From NCBI RefSeq assembly GCF_000474945.1, contig NZ_KI440836.1, forward strand, positions 357,917 through 421,916: a DNA stretch of 64,000 nt. Reading direction: 5' to 3'. The notes under the pieces are model-generated. The model saw only the letters and a list, made by a program, of their open reading frames with translations, was not told the origin of the DNA and made no database searches. Source of the DNA: Solimonas soli DSM 21787 (GTDB lineage: Bacteria; Pseudomonadota; Gammaproteobacteria; Nevskiales; Nevskiaceae). Below, piece by piece: positions 8,056 to 16,341 of the stretch (position 1 is its first letter; each line of letters opens with the position of its first letter). Both the position numbers and the translations under genes were made by a program.

Positions 8056-9717
8056 ATGGCCAATATCAAGGTGACGGTGCCGGACATCGGCAATTACCAC
8101 GACGTGCCGGTGATCGAGTTGCTGGTGAAGGACGGCGACAGCATCGACAAGGATGCGGTGCTGCTGGTGCTCGAATCCGACAAGTCGACGCTCGAAGTGC
8201 CGGCGCCGGCCGCCGGCGTGGTGCGCGGGCTCAAGCTCAAGGTCGGCGACAAGGTGTCGCAGGGCACGGAAATCTGCGAGCTCGAAAGCGCCGCGGCGCC
8301 GGCCGCCGCGCCGCCGAAGGCAAAGGCAGAAGCCGCACCCGCGCCAACGCCGGCCAAGGCGGCGCCGGCGGCCAGCGCACCGACCCCGGTGGCGCGCACG
8401 CCGGCGGCCGCGCAGACGCAGTCGGCGCCGGAAGGCGGCGCCGGCAACGTCGAAGTGACGATCCCGGACATCGGCAATTACCACGACGTGCCGGTGATCG
8501 AGCTGCTGGTAAAGGACGGCGACAGCATCGACAAGGATGCCGTGCTGCTGGTGCTCGAATCCGACAAGTCGACGCTCGAAGTGCCGGCGCCGGCCGCAGG
8601 CACCGTGCAGAACCTCAGGCTCAAGGTCGGCGACAAGGTTTCGCAAGGCACGCCGGTCTGCACGCTGGTCGGCGCCGTCGCGGCCAGGCCCGCGGCTGCG
8701 GCGCCGGCCGCGGCCGCGAATCCGCCGCCGGCAAGCCCGGCGCCGAAAGCCGTGCAGGCGGTGGTGACGGACGCCGCGCCGCCGCCGGCCCCGGTCACGC
8801 CGGCATCCGGCGGCGCGTCGGTGCCGTATGCCGGCCCGGCGACGCGCAAGTTCGCGCGCGAGCTGGGCGTCGATCTCGCGCAGGTCAGGGGCAGCGGCCC
8901 GCGCGGCCGCATCGTCGTCGAGGACGTGCAGGGCTTCGTCAAGACGCGCCTCGCGCAGCCGGCGCCGACGGCCGCGGCGAACGGCGGCGGCGGCATTCCG
9001 CCGATTCCCGCCGTCGACTTCGCGCAGTTCGGCGAGATCGAGACCAAGGCGCTGGCGCGCATCCGCAAGCTGTCGGCGGCGCATCTGCATCGCGCCTGGC
9101 TCAACATTCCGCACGTCACGCAGACCGACGAGGCCGACATCACCGAGCTCGACGCCTTCCGCAAGGCGCAGTCCGACGAAGGCGGCGTCAAGCTGACCTT
9201 GCTGCCCTTCATCATCAAGGCGGTGACGGTCGCGCTGAAGGCGTATCCGGAGTTCAACAGCTCGCTCGCGGCGGACGGCGAGAGCATCGTCCTCAAGAAG
9301 TATTTCCACATCGGCTTCGCCGCCGACACGCCGAACGGCCTCGTCGTGCCGGTGGTGCGCGACGCCGACAAGAAGGGCATCGCGCAGCTCGCCCAGGAAA
9401 CGGCGGAACTCGCCAAGAAGGCGCGCGACGGCAAGCTCAAGCCCGACGAGATGAAAGGCGGCTGCTTCTCGATCTCCTCGCTCGGCGGCATCGGCGGCAG
9501 CTTCTTCACGCCGATCGTCAACGCGCCGGAAGTCGGCATCCTCGGCGTGTCGAAGAGCCAGATCAAGCCGGTCTGGGACGGCAAGCAGTTCCAGCCGCGG
9601 CTGATGTGTCCGCTGTCGCTGTCGTACGATCATCGCGTGATCGACGGTGCCTACGCGGCGCGCTTCATCGTGCTGCTCGGCAAGCTGCTGTCGGACCTGC
9701 GACGCCTGGCGCTGTAA
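8056..9717 (+). CDS. aceF: pyruvate dehydrogenase E2, dihydrolipoamide acetyltransferase
   Basis: A 553-residue E2 core of the pyruvate dehydrogenase complex, with two N-terminal lipoyl domains (residues about 1-80 and 129-208; lipoyl lysines K43 and K171 in ESDKST), Ala/Pro linkers, a peripheral-subunit-binding domain starting near residue 256 (VPYAGPATRKFARELGVD), and the acetyltransferase domain with the catalytic HRVIDG motif (H526, D530). It transfers acetyl from lipoyl to CoA. The lipoyl domains are nearly identical in DNA as well as protein (4 differences over 136 nt), pointing to recent duplication or gene conversion. It is co-transcribed with aceE. The ATG is preceded by GGAG at 8045-8048. 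Confidence 0.97.
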   Translation: MANIKVTVPDIGNYHDVPVIELLVKDGDSIDKDAVLLVLESDKSTLEVPAPAAGVVRGLKLKVGDKVSQGTEICELESAAAPAAAPPKAKAEAAPAPTPAKAAPAASAPTPVARTPAAAQTQSAPEGGAGNVEVTIPDIGNYHDVPVIELLVKDGDSIDKDAVLLVLESDKSTLEVPAPAAGTVQNLRLKVGDKVSQGTPVCTLVGAVAARPAAAAPAAAANPPPASPAPKAVQAVVTDAAPPPAPVTPASGGASVPYAGPATRKFARELGVDLAQVRGSGPRGRIVVEDVQGFVKTRLAQPAPTAAANGGGGIPPIPAVDFAQFGEIETKALARIRKLSAAHLHRAWLNIPHVTQTDEADITELDAFRKAQSDEGGVKLTLLPFIIKAVTVALKAYPEFNSSLAADGESIVLKKYFHIGFAADTPNGLVVPVVRDADKKGIAQLAQETAELAKKARDGKLKPDEMKGGCFSISSLGGIGGSFFTPIVNAPEVGILGVSKSQIKPVWDGKQFQPRLMCPLSLSYDHRVIDGAYAARFIVLLGKLLSDLRRLAL

Positions 9718-9728
9718 GGAAAAAGGCG

Positions 9729-9790
9729 AACCACAGATCACACGGAAGTGGCCGTGTATCTGTCGCTTCAATCTGTGTGAATCTGTGGTT
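9729..9790. repeat. 62-nt inverted repeat behind aceF
   Basis: The left arm AACCACAGATCACAC (9729-9743) and right arm GTGTGAATCTGTGGTT (9775-9790) are reverse complements apart from one extra base. They enclose a 31-nt loop. There is no T-tract, so this is not a standard terminator. The same ATCTGTGGTT arm recurs just upstream of the SDR gene at 29071-29083, suggesting a dispersed intergenic element. It lies 12 nt after the aceF stop and 20 nt before the next start, where it could affect mRNA stability. Confidence 0.7.
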
Positions 9791-9809
9791 CGGCTTGTCG
9801 AGGCGAGGG

Positions 9810-10265
9810 ATGGACCTGCTAAAGCACCAACTGACGATGACCGTGCTGATGACGCCGGACATGGTGAACTTCTCCGGCAAGGTGCACGGCGGCCACATCC
9901 TCAAGCTGCTCGACCAGGTCGCCTACGCCTGCGCGAGCCGCTACGCGGGCAGCTACGTCGTCACCCTGTCGGTCGACCGCGTGATGTTCCGCCAGCCGAT
10001 CAACGTCGGCGAGCTCGTCACTTTCCTCGCCTGCGTCAACTACACCGGGCGCACGTCGATGGAAGTCGGCATCAAGGTCGTCGCCGAAGACATCCGCAGC
10101 AACAGCGTGCGCCACGCCAACAGCTGCTTCTTCACCATGGTCGCCGTCAACGAGCGCGGTGAGCCGCAGCCCGTGCCGGCCCTGGAACCGCAGACGTCCG
10201 AAGAGCATCGCCGCTACGCGGCGGCGCAGCGGCGACGCCGGCAGCAATTCGCGCCGCCAAGCTGA
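9810..10265 (+). CDS. acyl-CoA thioesterase, YciA/hotdog type
   Basis: A 151-residue hotdog thioesterase of the acyl-CoA hydrolase (YciA/BFIT-like) family. Diagnostic features are the N-terminal TMTVLMTPDMVNFSGKVHGG stretch ending in the hotdog helix HILKLLDQVAYACASRYAG, and the VDRVMFRQPINVGELVTF strand pair. The Asn-Phe and HGG residues correspond to the active-site loop of this family. It would hydrolyse medium- or long-chain acyl-CoA in the cytoplasm, releasing CoA. The C-terminal 25 residues are Arg/Gln-rich and likely disordered. The ATG at 9810 directly follows the inverted repeat described at 9729-9790. It is a separate unit from aceEF or a weakly coupled downstream gene. Confidence 0.88.
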   Translation: MDLLKHQLTMTVLMTPDMVNFSGKVHGGHILKLLDQVAYACASRYAGSYVVTLSVDRVMFRQPINVGELVTFLACVNYTGRTSMEVGIKVVAEDIRSNSVRHANSCFFTMVAVNERGEPQPVPALEPQTSEEHRRYAAAQRRRRQQFAPPS

Positions 10266-10333
10266 ATCGCGGCTGAAGGCCGTGAAAATTCGCGATAGGC
10301 ACCAGAGACCTGCGTTGCTAGACTCGGGTCGCC

Positions 10334-10939
10334 ATGAATCGCTCTTTCGTTTTCGGCGTGCTGCTGCTGGCAGCGCCCATCGTCCACGCACAATCCAATT
10401 CCTCCGGCGCCACGCAGTACATCTCCGACGATGTCGCCGTCGTCCTGCGCGAGTCGCCCAGCAATGACGGCGCATCGATCGGCACCCTGCACAGCGGCGA
10501 CAAGGTGACGGTGCTCGAATCGCTCGGCCAGCAGAGCTTTGCGCGCGTGCGCACCGGCGACGGCCGCGAGGGCTGGATGACGGCGCGCTATCTCTCCGCA
10601 CAGCCGGCGGCCAAGGATCGTCTGCAGAAGATGAAGGCCGATCTCGATGCCGCGCAGGCCGAGATCAAGTCGCTGCAGGATCAGCTGAAATCGGCGCAGG
10701 CGCAGCTTGAGAAGGTGCGGCCCGCGTTCGAGCTCGCGCAGGACAACGACCGCCTGAAAGCCGAGCTGGCGACCAAGGAGCAGGCCGCCGATGCGGCGAT
10801 GCAGAAGTACGACCACGAGCGCGCGCAGCGCGCGACGCTGCTGACCGGCGCCGCCCTGCTCGCCGGCGGCGTCATCCTCGGCCTCGTGCTGCCCGCGCTG
10901 CTGCAGAACCGCCGCCGCCGTCGCTACGGCGATTTCTGA
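10334..10939 (+). CDS. TIGR04211-type SH3 domain protein, membrane anchored
   Basis: A 201-residue envelope protein with the domain order of the YgiM-like SH3 family: a signal peptide (residues 1-19, cut near VHA-Q), a bacterial SH3 domain (about 28-90; YISDDVAVVLRESPS to GWMTARYL), a coiled coil (about 95-155; DAAQAEIKSLQDQLKSAQ), one C-terminal transmembrane helix (LLTGAALLAGGVILGLVLPALL), and a basic tail RRRRR. The SH3 domain would sit in the periplasm, where such domains bind peptidoglycan or peptides. The function of the family is unresolved. Its SD is weak. It stands alone between a thioesterase and an exporter gene, both on the same strand. Confidence 0.85.
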   Translation: MNRSFVFGVLLLAAPIVHAQSNSSGATQYISDDVAVVLRESPSNDGASIGTLHSGDKVTVLESLGQQSFARVRTGDGREGWMTARYLSAQPAAKDRLQKMKADLDAAQAEIKSLQDQLKSAQAQLEKVRPAFELAQDNDRLKAELATKEQAADAAMQKYDHERAQRATLLTGAALLAGGVILGLVLPALLQNRRRRRYGDF

Positions 10940-11075
10940 GCGCCGGTCGGCGCCCGGCCGGTCCGTGCCGGTCGCGCGCGGCGCGCTGTCGCCGGCGGAC
11001 TGCGGGTAGTCCCGTGCTTTTCAAGCGCGCGGCGACGCGGCAAGCTGCGCGCCCTCGCCTTGCCCTGCCGTCACC

Positions 11076-11957
11076 ATGTCGCCGTCGCTGAAGGCCCAGC
11101 TGCAAATCCACTTCTGCGTGCTGCTGTGGGGCTTCACGCCGATCCTCGGCAAGGCGATCGCCATGCCGGCGATCGCGCTGGTGACCTGGCGCATGCTGCT
11201 GGTCGCCGCGATCCTGTTGCTGCTGCCGCGCGTCTGGCGCGGCCTGCGCGCGCTGCCGCCGCGCTTTCTGCGCATCTATGCCGGCATCGGCATGATCGTC
11301 TCGCTGCACTGGTTCACGTTCTACGCGGCGATCAAGCTCGCCAACGCCTCGGTCGCCGCGACCTGCCTCGCCTTCGCGCCGGTGTTCCTCGCGCTCATCG
11401 AACCCTTCATCGCGCAGCGCCGCCCCGATCTGCGCGAGCTGGTCGTCGCCCTGGTCGCGATGCCGGGCGTCGCGCTGGTCGTCGGCGGACTGCCGCGGGG
11501 CATGGTCGCCGGTTTCGCGGTCGGCGTGCTGTCGGCCTTGCTCGTCGCGGTATTCGGCTCGTTCAACAAGCGCTACGTCGATCAGGCCGATTCGATCGTG
11601 GTGACGACCATCGAGCTCGGCACCGGCGGCCTGTTCCTCGCGCTGATCGCGCCGCTGTTCGGCGGCTGGTCGCAACTGTTCGAGGTGCCCGCGCCGCGCG
11701 ACGTTGCGCTGCTGTTCGTGCTGGTGCTGTTCTGCACGCTGGCGCCCTATACGATCTACCTGCTCGCACTGCGCAGGCTCAGCGCCTTCGCGGCACAGCT
11801 CGCGGTCAATCTCGAACCGCTGTACGCGATCATCCTCGCCGCCCTGCTGTTCGGCGAGCAGCGCGAACTGGGCGTGTCGTTCTATTTCGGCGCGGCCATC
11901 CTGCTCGGCTCCGTGCTCGTCCATCCCTGGCTCGCGCAGCGCGCGCGCCAGGGATGA
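11076..11957 (+). CDS. EamA/DMT-family transporter
   Basis: A 293-residue inner-membrane protein with ten predicted helices in two EamA repeats, the drug/metabolite transporter arrangement. The N-terminal HFCVLLWGFTPILGKAIAM and the second-repeat LEPLYAIILAALLFGEQRELG signature (helix 9, with the conserved Glu-Pro) are typical. Such proteins export amino acids or other small metabolites; no substrate can be read from sequence. It converges on the M1 aminopeptidase gene, with a strong GC stem-loop in the 49-nt gap. The ATG at 11076 gives a short cytoplasmic N-terminus before helix 1. Confidence 0.85.
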   Translation: MSPSLKAQLQIHFCVLLWGFTPILGKAIAMPAIALVTWRMLLVAAILLLLPRVWRGLRALPPRFLRIYAGIGMIVSLHWFTFYAAIKLANASVAATCLAFAPVFLALIEPFIAQRRPDLRELVVALVAMPGVALVVGGLPRGMVAGFAVGVLSALLVAVFGSFNKRYVDQADSIVVTTIELGTGGLFLALIAPLFGGWSQLFEVPAPRDVALLFVLVLFCTLAPYTIYLLALRRLSAFAAQLAVNLEPLYAIILAALLFGEQRELGVSFYFGAAILLGSVLVHPWLAQRARQG

Positions 11958-11959
11958 AA

Positions 11960-11988
11960 GCGCCGACGGCGCCGCGCGGGCGCCGTCG
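11960..11988. terminator. GC-rich stem-loop between convergent genes
   Basis: A perfect 12-bp stem (GCCGACGGCGCC / GGCGCCGTCGGC) with a 5-nt loop sits immediately after the exporter stop and before the convergent M1 peptidase stop. It has no T-tract on either strand, so termination would be weak or factor-assisted. It could serve both genes or protect 3' ends. Confidence 0.55.
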
Positions 11989-12006
11989 GCATGTCGCAAC
12001 GACGTT

Positions 12007-13884
12007 TCAGCCGGCCTTGGCCAGCAGCTGCTCGATCATGTCCTGCGCGATCGGGTGATAGCGGTCCTTCCACTTCGCGTAAATGGCCCGCGCTCGCTCG
12101 CGGCCTTCCGGCGTCTTCACGAGTTCCTTGTAGATCGGCCGGATCAGCAGCATGCGGCCGACTTCGCCGAGATAGGCCTCGGTGCCGGCCTCGGCCGGCG
12201 CGTAATGGTTCGCCGTCGCGACCTTCCACCAGTGGCCGGCGATGATCTGGTTGTGCGTCTTCGAGAAGCCGAACGCCGTGTCGAGTTCGGCGAGCTGCGC
12301 GGCCTTCAGTGCCGGCAGCGTGTCGAGGAAATACTCCCACTGGTGCGTGGTCCACTTGGCGCTGTCGAGCTTGGCGGCCGGCATTTTGCCGGCGAGCCAG
12401 GCTTCGCGCTGCGCGTCGACCTTCACGAACGCATCGGACTGCGGCCACACGGTGTCGGCCGGCATCGCCGGCGAATGCAGCCAGGCCTCGATCTCCGCAT
12501 CGCTCAGCGCGCCGGGCTTCTGCGGCATCAGCCTGGCATGCAGGTAATCGACGAAGACCTGCGTGCGCACGCTCTGGAAGGCGTGCTCGTTGAACCAGCC
12601 ATTGAGAAAGACATCGACGACCGGGCGCGTGAACTTCGCTTCAAGGTAATCGAGGAACAGGTTGCCGCGCGCATACGGCACGCCGGACAGGCCGTCGTCC
12701 GGATCGCGATGGACGAGGTCCGGCGTCAGCGTCTTGTCGTCGTCGCGCTCGATGCCGGCCAGTTCGTCCTTGAGATTCTTCGCCGACAGCGCACGCTCCT
12801 GCTGCGCGGCGTCGAGGCCGTAGACGTCCTCGACGATGCGGAAGGTCGCGTGCTCGGTGAAACCCTCGTTGAGCCAGATGTCGGCCCAGGTGGCGTTGGT
12901 CACCAGATTGCCCGACCAGGAATGCGCCATCTCGTGCGCGACCAGCGAGACCAGCGACTTGTCGCCGGCGATCACCGTCGGCGAGGCGAAGGTCAGGCGC
13001 GGATTCTCCATGCCGCCGAACGGGAAGCTCGGCGGCAGGATCAGCAGATCGTAGCGGCCCCAGCGGTACGGGCCGTACAGCGCCTCGCAGCGCTGCAGCA
13101 TCTTCTCGGTGTCCTCGAATTCCTTCGCGGCGGCGGCGACGACGCTCGGATCGGCATAGACGCCGGTGCGCGGGCCGGTGGCGCGGAAATCGAGATCGCC
13201 GACGGCGATGGCGATCAGGTACGAGGGAATGCGCTGCGGCATCGTGAAGCGGTAGCTGCCGGACTTCGCTGCATTCGCGTCGTTGTCGGCGCTCATCACC
13301 GCGCGCAGGGCCTGCGGCGTGGTGATGTGCGCGCTGTAGGTCTGCCGCACCTGCGGCGTGTCCTGCAGCGGAATCCAGCTGCGCGCGTGGATCGATTCCG
13401 ACTGGCTGAACATGAAGGGATGCCGCTTGCCGGCGGTCTGCGCCGGTGTCAGCCACTGCAGGCCGGAGGCCTGCGGCCGCGTCGCGTAATGCACGCGCAC
13501 CTGGTCGGCGCCCTTCGGCATCTTGATGAGCAGCGCGCTGCCGAGGATCGCATCGCGCGGTGCCAGCTCGAAGGTCGTCTTCGCGAGCCGGCCGGCGTGG
13601 CCGGCCTCGATCGAGGCGATGTCGAGGTCGCGCGTGTCGAGCACCAGCGTGTCGGCCTTCGCGTTGACGCGCTCCAGCGACAGCGTGGCGCTGCCGCGCA
13701 GCGCGCGGTGCCCGAAGTCGACGGCGAGCTCGAGCGCGATGTCGCGGGTGCGGAAGTCCTGCGTGTTCGCGTATGAATGAGGATCGCTGCGCTTCGCAGC
13801 ATCGGGCAGCGCGACAGTGGCCATGGCGGGTCCGGACAGAAGGGTGATCAGGGCGGCAAGGGCGGGAAGGCGGGAACGGAGCAT
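12007..13884 (-). CDS. M1-family aminopeptidase, leukotriene A4 hydrolase-like
   Basis: A 625-residue secreted or periplasmic zinc aminopeptidase. A signal peptide covers residues 1-22 (cleavage near AMA-TV). The M1 exopeptidase motif GGMENP precedes the zinc site HEMAHSW (H317, E318, H321) with the third ligand E340 exactly 18 residues on (LNEGF). The C-terminal 150 residues form the ARM-like helical domain of leukotriene A4 hydrolases, ending YAKWKDRYHPIAQDMIEQL. It would remove N-terminal residues from imported or cell-wall-derived peptides. The length matches the 610-640 usual for bacterial LTA4H-like enzymes. The ATG at 13884 was chosen because it directly precedes the signal peptide. 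Confidence 0.93.
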   Translation of the reverse strand: MLRSRLPALAALITLLSGPAMATVALPDAAKRSDPHSYANTQDFRTRDIALELAVDFGHRALRGSATLSLERVNAKADTLVLDTRDLDIASIEAGHAGRLAKTTFELAPRDAILGSALLIKMPKGADQVRVHYATRPQASGLQWLTPAQTAGKRHPFMFSQSESIHARSWIPLQDTPQVRQTYSAHITTPQALRAVMSADNDANAAKSGSYRFTMPQRIPSYLIAIAVGDLDFRATGPRTGVYADPSVVAAAAKEFEDTEKMLQRCEALYGPYRWGRYDLLILPPSFPFGGMENPRLTFASPTVIAGDKSLVSLVAHEMAHSWSGNLVTNATWADIWLNEGFTEHATFRIVEDVYGLDAAQQERALSAKNLKDELAGIERDDDKTLTPDLVHRDPDDGLSGVPYARGNLFLDYLEAKFTRPVVDVFLNGWFNEHAFQSVRTQVFVDYLHARLMPQKPGALSDAEIEAWLHSPAMPADTVWPQSDAFVKVDAQREAWLAGKMPAAKLDSAKWTTHQWEYFLDTLPALKAAQLAELDTAFGFSKTHNQIIAGHWWKVATANHYAPAEAGTEAYLGEVGRMLLIRPIYKELVKTPEGRERARAIYAKWKDRYHPIAQDMIEQLLAKAG

Positions 13885-14006
13885 GGCAGGGGCCTGGCGC
13901 GGGAACCGGGCGATCTTAACGAAGCGAGGTCGGCGCCGCGCCGGGGTTTTCCCGGGCCGCGCCGGCAGGTGCATACTGGGCTCCGCTTTCGCCCGGAGAA
14001 ATCCGC

Positions 14007-14297
14007 ATGCGTCGCCTGCTCTGCGCTGTCCTGCTGGCCGCCGCCGGTCTCGCCGCCGCCTGCCAGCACACGCCGATGAACGATCCCAAGCCCGTGCGCG
14101 GTTTCGTGACCGACATGGATACCTTCAAGGCTTTCGTCGCCCGGCATCCGACCGCCGAACAGTTCCGCAAGGCGTATCCCGACGTCACCCTGATCCTGCC
14201 CGGCCAGATGGCGACGCGCGAGTTCCGCATGAACAACAGCCGCTACTTCGCGGAGCTGGATGGCGAGGGCCGCATCACCGGCGGCAAGTTCATGTAG
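14007..14297 (+). CDS. small lipoprotein of unknown function
   Basis: A 96-residue protein with a type II signal peptide: MRRLLCAVLLAAAGLAAACQHTP, with a lipobox Cys at about residue 19. The mature part is about 75 residues, has no other Cys, and carries an FVARHPTAEQFRKAYPDVTLILPG helix-strand segment and a GEGRITGGKFM end. I do not recognise the family. It is probably an outer-membrane-anchored periplasmic lipoprotein. The gene is read away from the M1 peptidase gene (122-nt shared upstream region) and ends in front of a bidirectional terminator shared with the convergent YceI gene. Confidence 0.7.
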   Translation: MRRLLCAVLLAAAGLAAACQHTPMNDPKPVRGFVTDMDTFKAFVARHPTAEQFRKAYPDVTLILPGQMATREFRMNNSRYFAELDGEGRITGGKFM

Positions 14298-14315
14298 GGC
14301 CGTGCGCCGGAAACG

Positions 14316-14344
14316 AAAAAGGCGCGCCGCGTGGCGCGCCTTTT
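14316..14344. terminator. bidirectional intrinsic terminator
   Basis: An 8-bp perfect stem, GGCGCGCC (14321-14328) with GGCGCGCC (14333-14340), has a 4-nt loop and is flanked by AAAAA on the left and TTTT on the right. It can therefore terminate the rightward lipoprotein gene and the leftward YceI gene. Confidence 0.9.
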
Positions 14345-14361
14345 CGCATTCGCGACGCGCT

Positions 14362-14925
14362 TTACTTCTTCACCGCCTCCACCTCGATCGACAGTTCGAC
14401 CTCGTCGCCGACCATCGGCACGTAGGTGCTGATGCCCCAGTCGGAGCGCTTGATCTTGGCTTCGAGATCGGCGCCGCAGGCCGGCTTCTTGGTCATCGGG
14501 TGGTCCTTGCAGACGAAGTGCTCGACATCGAGCGTCACCGGCTTGGTCACGCCGTGCATGGTCAGGTCGCCGGTCACTTTTTCCAGCTGGTCGCCGTCGA
14601 ACTTGAATTGGCTCGACTTGAAGGTGATCGCCGGGTACTTCGCCGCGTCGAAGAAATCCGGCGTCTTCAGGTGTTCGTCGAGCTTGGCGACGCCGGTCGA
14701 GATCGAGCCGACGTCGATCGTCACGTCGACGCTGCCGGTTTTCTTCGCGGTGTCGATCGTCGCCGTGCCGCTGGTCTTGTTGAACTGGCCGTGAAACGTC
14801 GAGAAGCCGAGGTGGCTGATCGCGAAGCGCGGGAAGGTGTGGTTCGGTTCGAGGTCGTAGCTGTCGGCGGCCGCGGCGGTGAACGAGGCCGCGGCGAGCG
14901 CGACGGCAAGCAGCATTTTCTTCAT
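14362..14925 (-). CDS. YceI-family periplasmic protein (copy 1)
   Basis: A 187-residue YceI protein: a signal peptide (residues 1-20, [23 protein letters not shown]) followed by the lipocalin-like isoprenoid-binding barrel. Signatures are YDLEPNHTFPRFAISHLGFSTFHG at the mature N-terminus and the FKFDGDQLEKVTGDLTMHGVTKPV strand pair. Two Cys in the FVCKDHP and KKPACGAD segments could form a disulfide. YceI proteins bind long polyisoprenoids such as quinone precursors and are commonly encoded with cytochrome b561, as here. It is third in the leftward group b561-YceI-YceI, 40 nt behind its paralogue. The terminator at 14316-14344 closes the unit. Confidence 0.93.
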   Translation of the reverse strand: MKKMLLAVALAAASFTAAAADSYDLEPNHTFPRFAISHLGFSTFHGQFNKTSGTATIDTAKKTGSVDVTIDVGSISTGVAKLDEHLKTPDFFDAAKYPAITFKSSQFKFDGDQLEKVTGDLTMHGVTKPVTLDVEHFVCKDHPMTKKPACGADLEAKIKRSDWGISTYVPMVGDEVELSIEVEAVKK

Positions 14926-14965
14926 CGGATGACTCCTGATGCGGGGGTGGGTGAAGCGGGGGTTT

Positions 14966-15535
14966 CTACGGCGCGGCGGCGCCGAGCGTCAGGGCGAACT
15001 TGACCGGCACGTCGTCGGCGACCACGTCGCCTTCGTTCCATTCGCCGCCGCCGATCGCAAAATCGGAGCGCTTGACGCTGAACGCGCCGCTGGCCTTCAG
15101 CGTGCCGTCGGCCTGCGGCTCGGTGGCGAGGGGCACGACGATCTCGCGCGACTTGCCGCGGATCGTCAGCGTGCCCCGCACCTCGTAGCGGTTCGCGGCG
15201 AGGCCCTTCACCGACGTGCTCTTGAAGCTGGCCTTCGGGAATTCGATCTTGTTGAGCCAGGGCTTGTCGACGGCGATCGCGTCGGCATCGTTGTCGCCGG
15301 TCGTCAGGCTCGCGATGTCGACGCTCACTTCGGCCGTGCTGTTCTCCGGCCTGGCCGGATCGAGGTCGATCTTCGCGTCGAACTTGCGGAACTGTCCGGA
15401 GACGCTGACGCCCATTTCCTTGACGCTGAAATCGATGCGGCTCTTGGCCGCGATCAGCGGCCGCGGCGCCGCGAGGGCGCTGCCGGCGGCGGCGAGCAGC
15501 ACGGCGAAGATGGCGAGACGCGAGTGACGGAACAT
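14966..15535 (-). CDS. YceI-family periplasmic protein (copy 2)
   Basis: A 189-residue YceI paralogue with a signal peptide (MFRHSRLAIFAVLLAAAGSALA). Its mature barrel is divergent from the neighbouring copy: it begins PLIAAKSRIDFSVKEMGVSVSGQF instead of the DxxHS-type opening and lacks cysteines. KSRIDFSVKEMG and FSVKRSDFAIGGGEW are recognisable YceI elements. It probably binds a different isoprenoid or lipid, or the same one at a different step. It lies 28 nt behind the cytochrome b561 gene and 40 nt ahead of the other YceI gene on the same strand, so the three are almost certainly one operon. Confidence 0.9.
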   Translation of the reverse strand: MFRHSRLAIFAVLLAAAGSALAAPRPLIAAKSRIDFSVKEMGVSVSGQFRKFDAKIDLDPARPENSTAEVSVDIASLTTGDNDADAIAVDKPWLNKIEFPKASFKSTSVKGLAANRYEVRGTLTIRGKSREIVVPLATEPQADGTLKASGAFSVKRSDFAIGGGEWNEGDVVADDVPVKFALTLGAAAP

Positions 15536-15563
15536 GATCGGCTCCTGCGATGGGTGGCGATGC

Positions 15564-16142
15564 TCAGGCGCGCGTCCATGGCAGCATGCGCCGCAGCACG
15601 TCGTCGCGATCGATGAAGTGATGCTTGAGCGCCGCGGCGACGTGCAGCGCCAGCAGGCCCAGCAGCAGCCAGGTCAGCGCTTCGTGCACCCCGGTCAGCG
15701 CCGCACCGAGCGCGGCATTCTTGCCGAGCAGGTCGGGAATCGGCAGCTTGCCGAGATAGACGGTCTGGAATCCCTTCGCCGAGCTCATCAGCCAGCCGGA
15801 CAGCGGAATCGCGAACAGCAGCAGGTACAGCAGGCGGTGCGTGATCTCGGCGGCGCGCTTCTCCCAGGCGCGCATCGCCTCCGGCAGCGCCGGCGGCCGG
15901 CGGTACAGCCGCCACGACAGGCGCAGCACGGCGAGCAGGAAAACGGTGACGCCGATCCACTTGTGATAGTTGAAGAGCTTGAGCTTGGCCGGCGACAGCT
16001 TCATGTCGACCATGGTCCAGGCCACGCAGAAGTTGACGAGGATCAGCAGCGCGACGAGCCAGTGCGCGAGCCGCGCGGGCAGCGAATAGGCGGCCGGCAC
16101 CGACGCCGGATTCGACCAGGATTGCGGCTGCGCGGCGGCCAC
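15564..16142 (-). CDS. cytochrome b561 family protein
   Basis: A 192-residue inner-membrane diheme cytochrome b561 (prokaryotic CybB type) with four transmembrane helices. His residues expected as heme ligands lie in PARLAHWLVALLI, FNYHKWIGVTVFL, VHEALTWLLLGL and LALHVAAALKHHF. It oxidises quinol or moves electrons across the membrane; CybB of E. coli is a superoxide:quinone oxidoreductase. The start is a GTG at 16142 preceded by AGGGGAG with a 6-nt spacer; no in-frame ATG is plausibly placed. It is the first gene of an operon with two yceI paralogues, a pairing seen in many proteobacteria. Confidence 0.88.
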   Translation of the reverse strand: MAAAQPQSWSNPASVPAAYSLPARLAHWLVALLILVNFCVAWTMVDMKLSPAKLKLFNYHKWIGVTVFLLAVLRLSWRLYRRPPALPEAMRAWEKRAAEITHRLLYLLLFAIPLSGWLMSSAKGFQTVYLGKLPIPDLLGKNAALGAALTGVHEALTWLLLGLLALHVAAALKHHFIDRDDVLRRMLPWTRA

Positions 16143-16341
16143 GCGGTTCTCCCCTGAGTTTTTTGCGAGTCGATCGTATCGGCGCCTTCGCGCGCCCGAT
16201 AGCGAGTAAATTCGGCGGGCTCCGTCAGGAACTTTGAATCCACCCTGCGGGACGAGCCGACGATACGGCCGCGAGCCCCGACGAACCTGTCGCTCCGGCC
16301 AGGGCGGCGCCAGCGCGGCGTTCCCGCGCGGCCGTCGAGCG

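Noticed and set aside
5965-9771. A 1268-codon open frame antisense to aceE and aceF
   Set aside because: It mirrors conserved coding sequence in a high-GC genome where antisense frames stay open by codon bias. Its translation is low-complexity His/Arg/Ala/Asp with no domain, and the sense strand holds unmistakable E1 and E2.
11021-11999. Antisense frames over the EamA exporter gene
   Set aside because: Low-complexity His/Arg/Asp/Gln translations typical of antisense frames in this genome; the sense frame has ten clean membrane helices.
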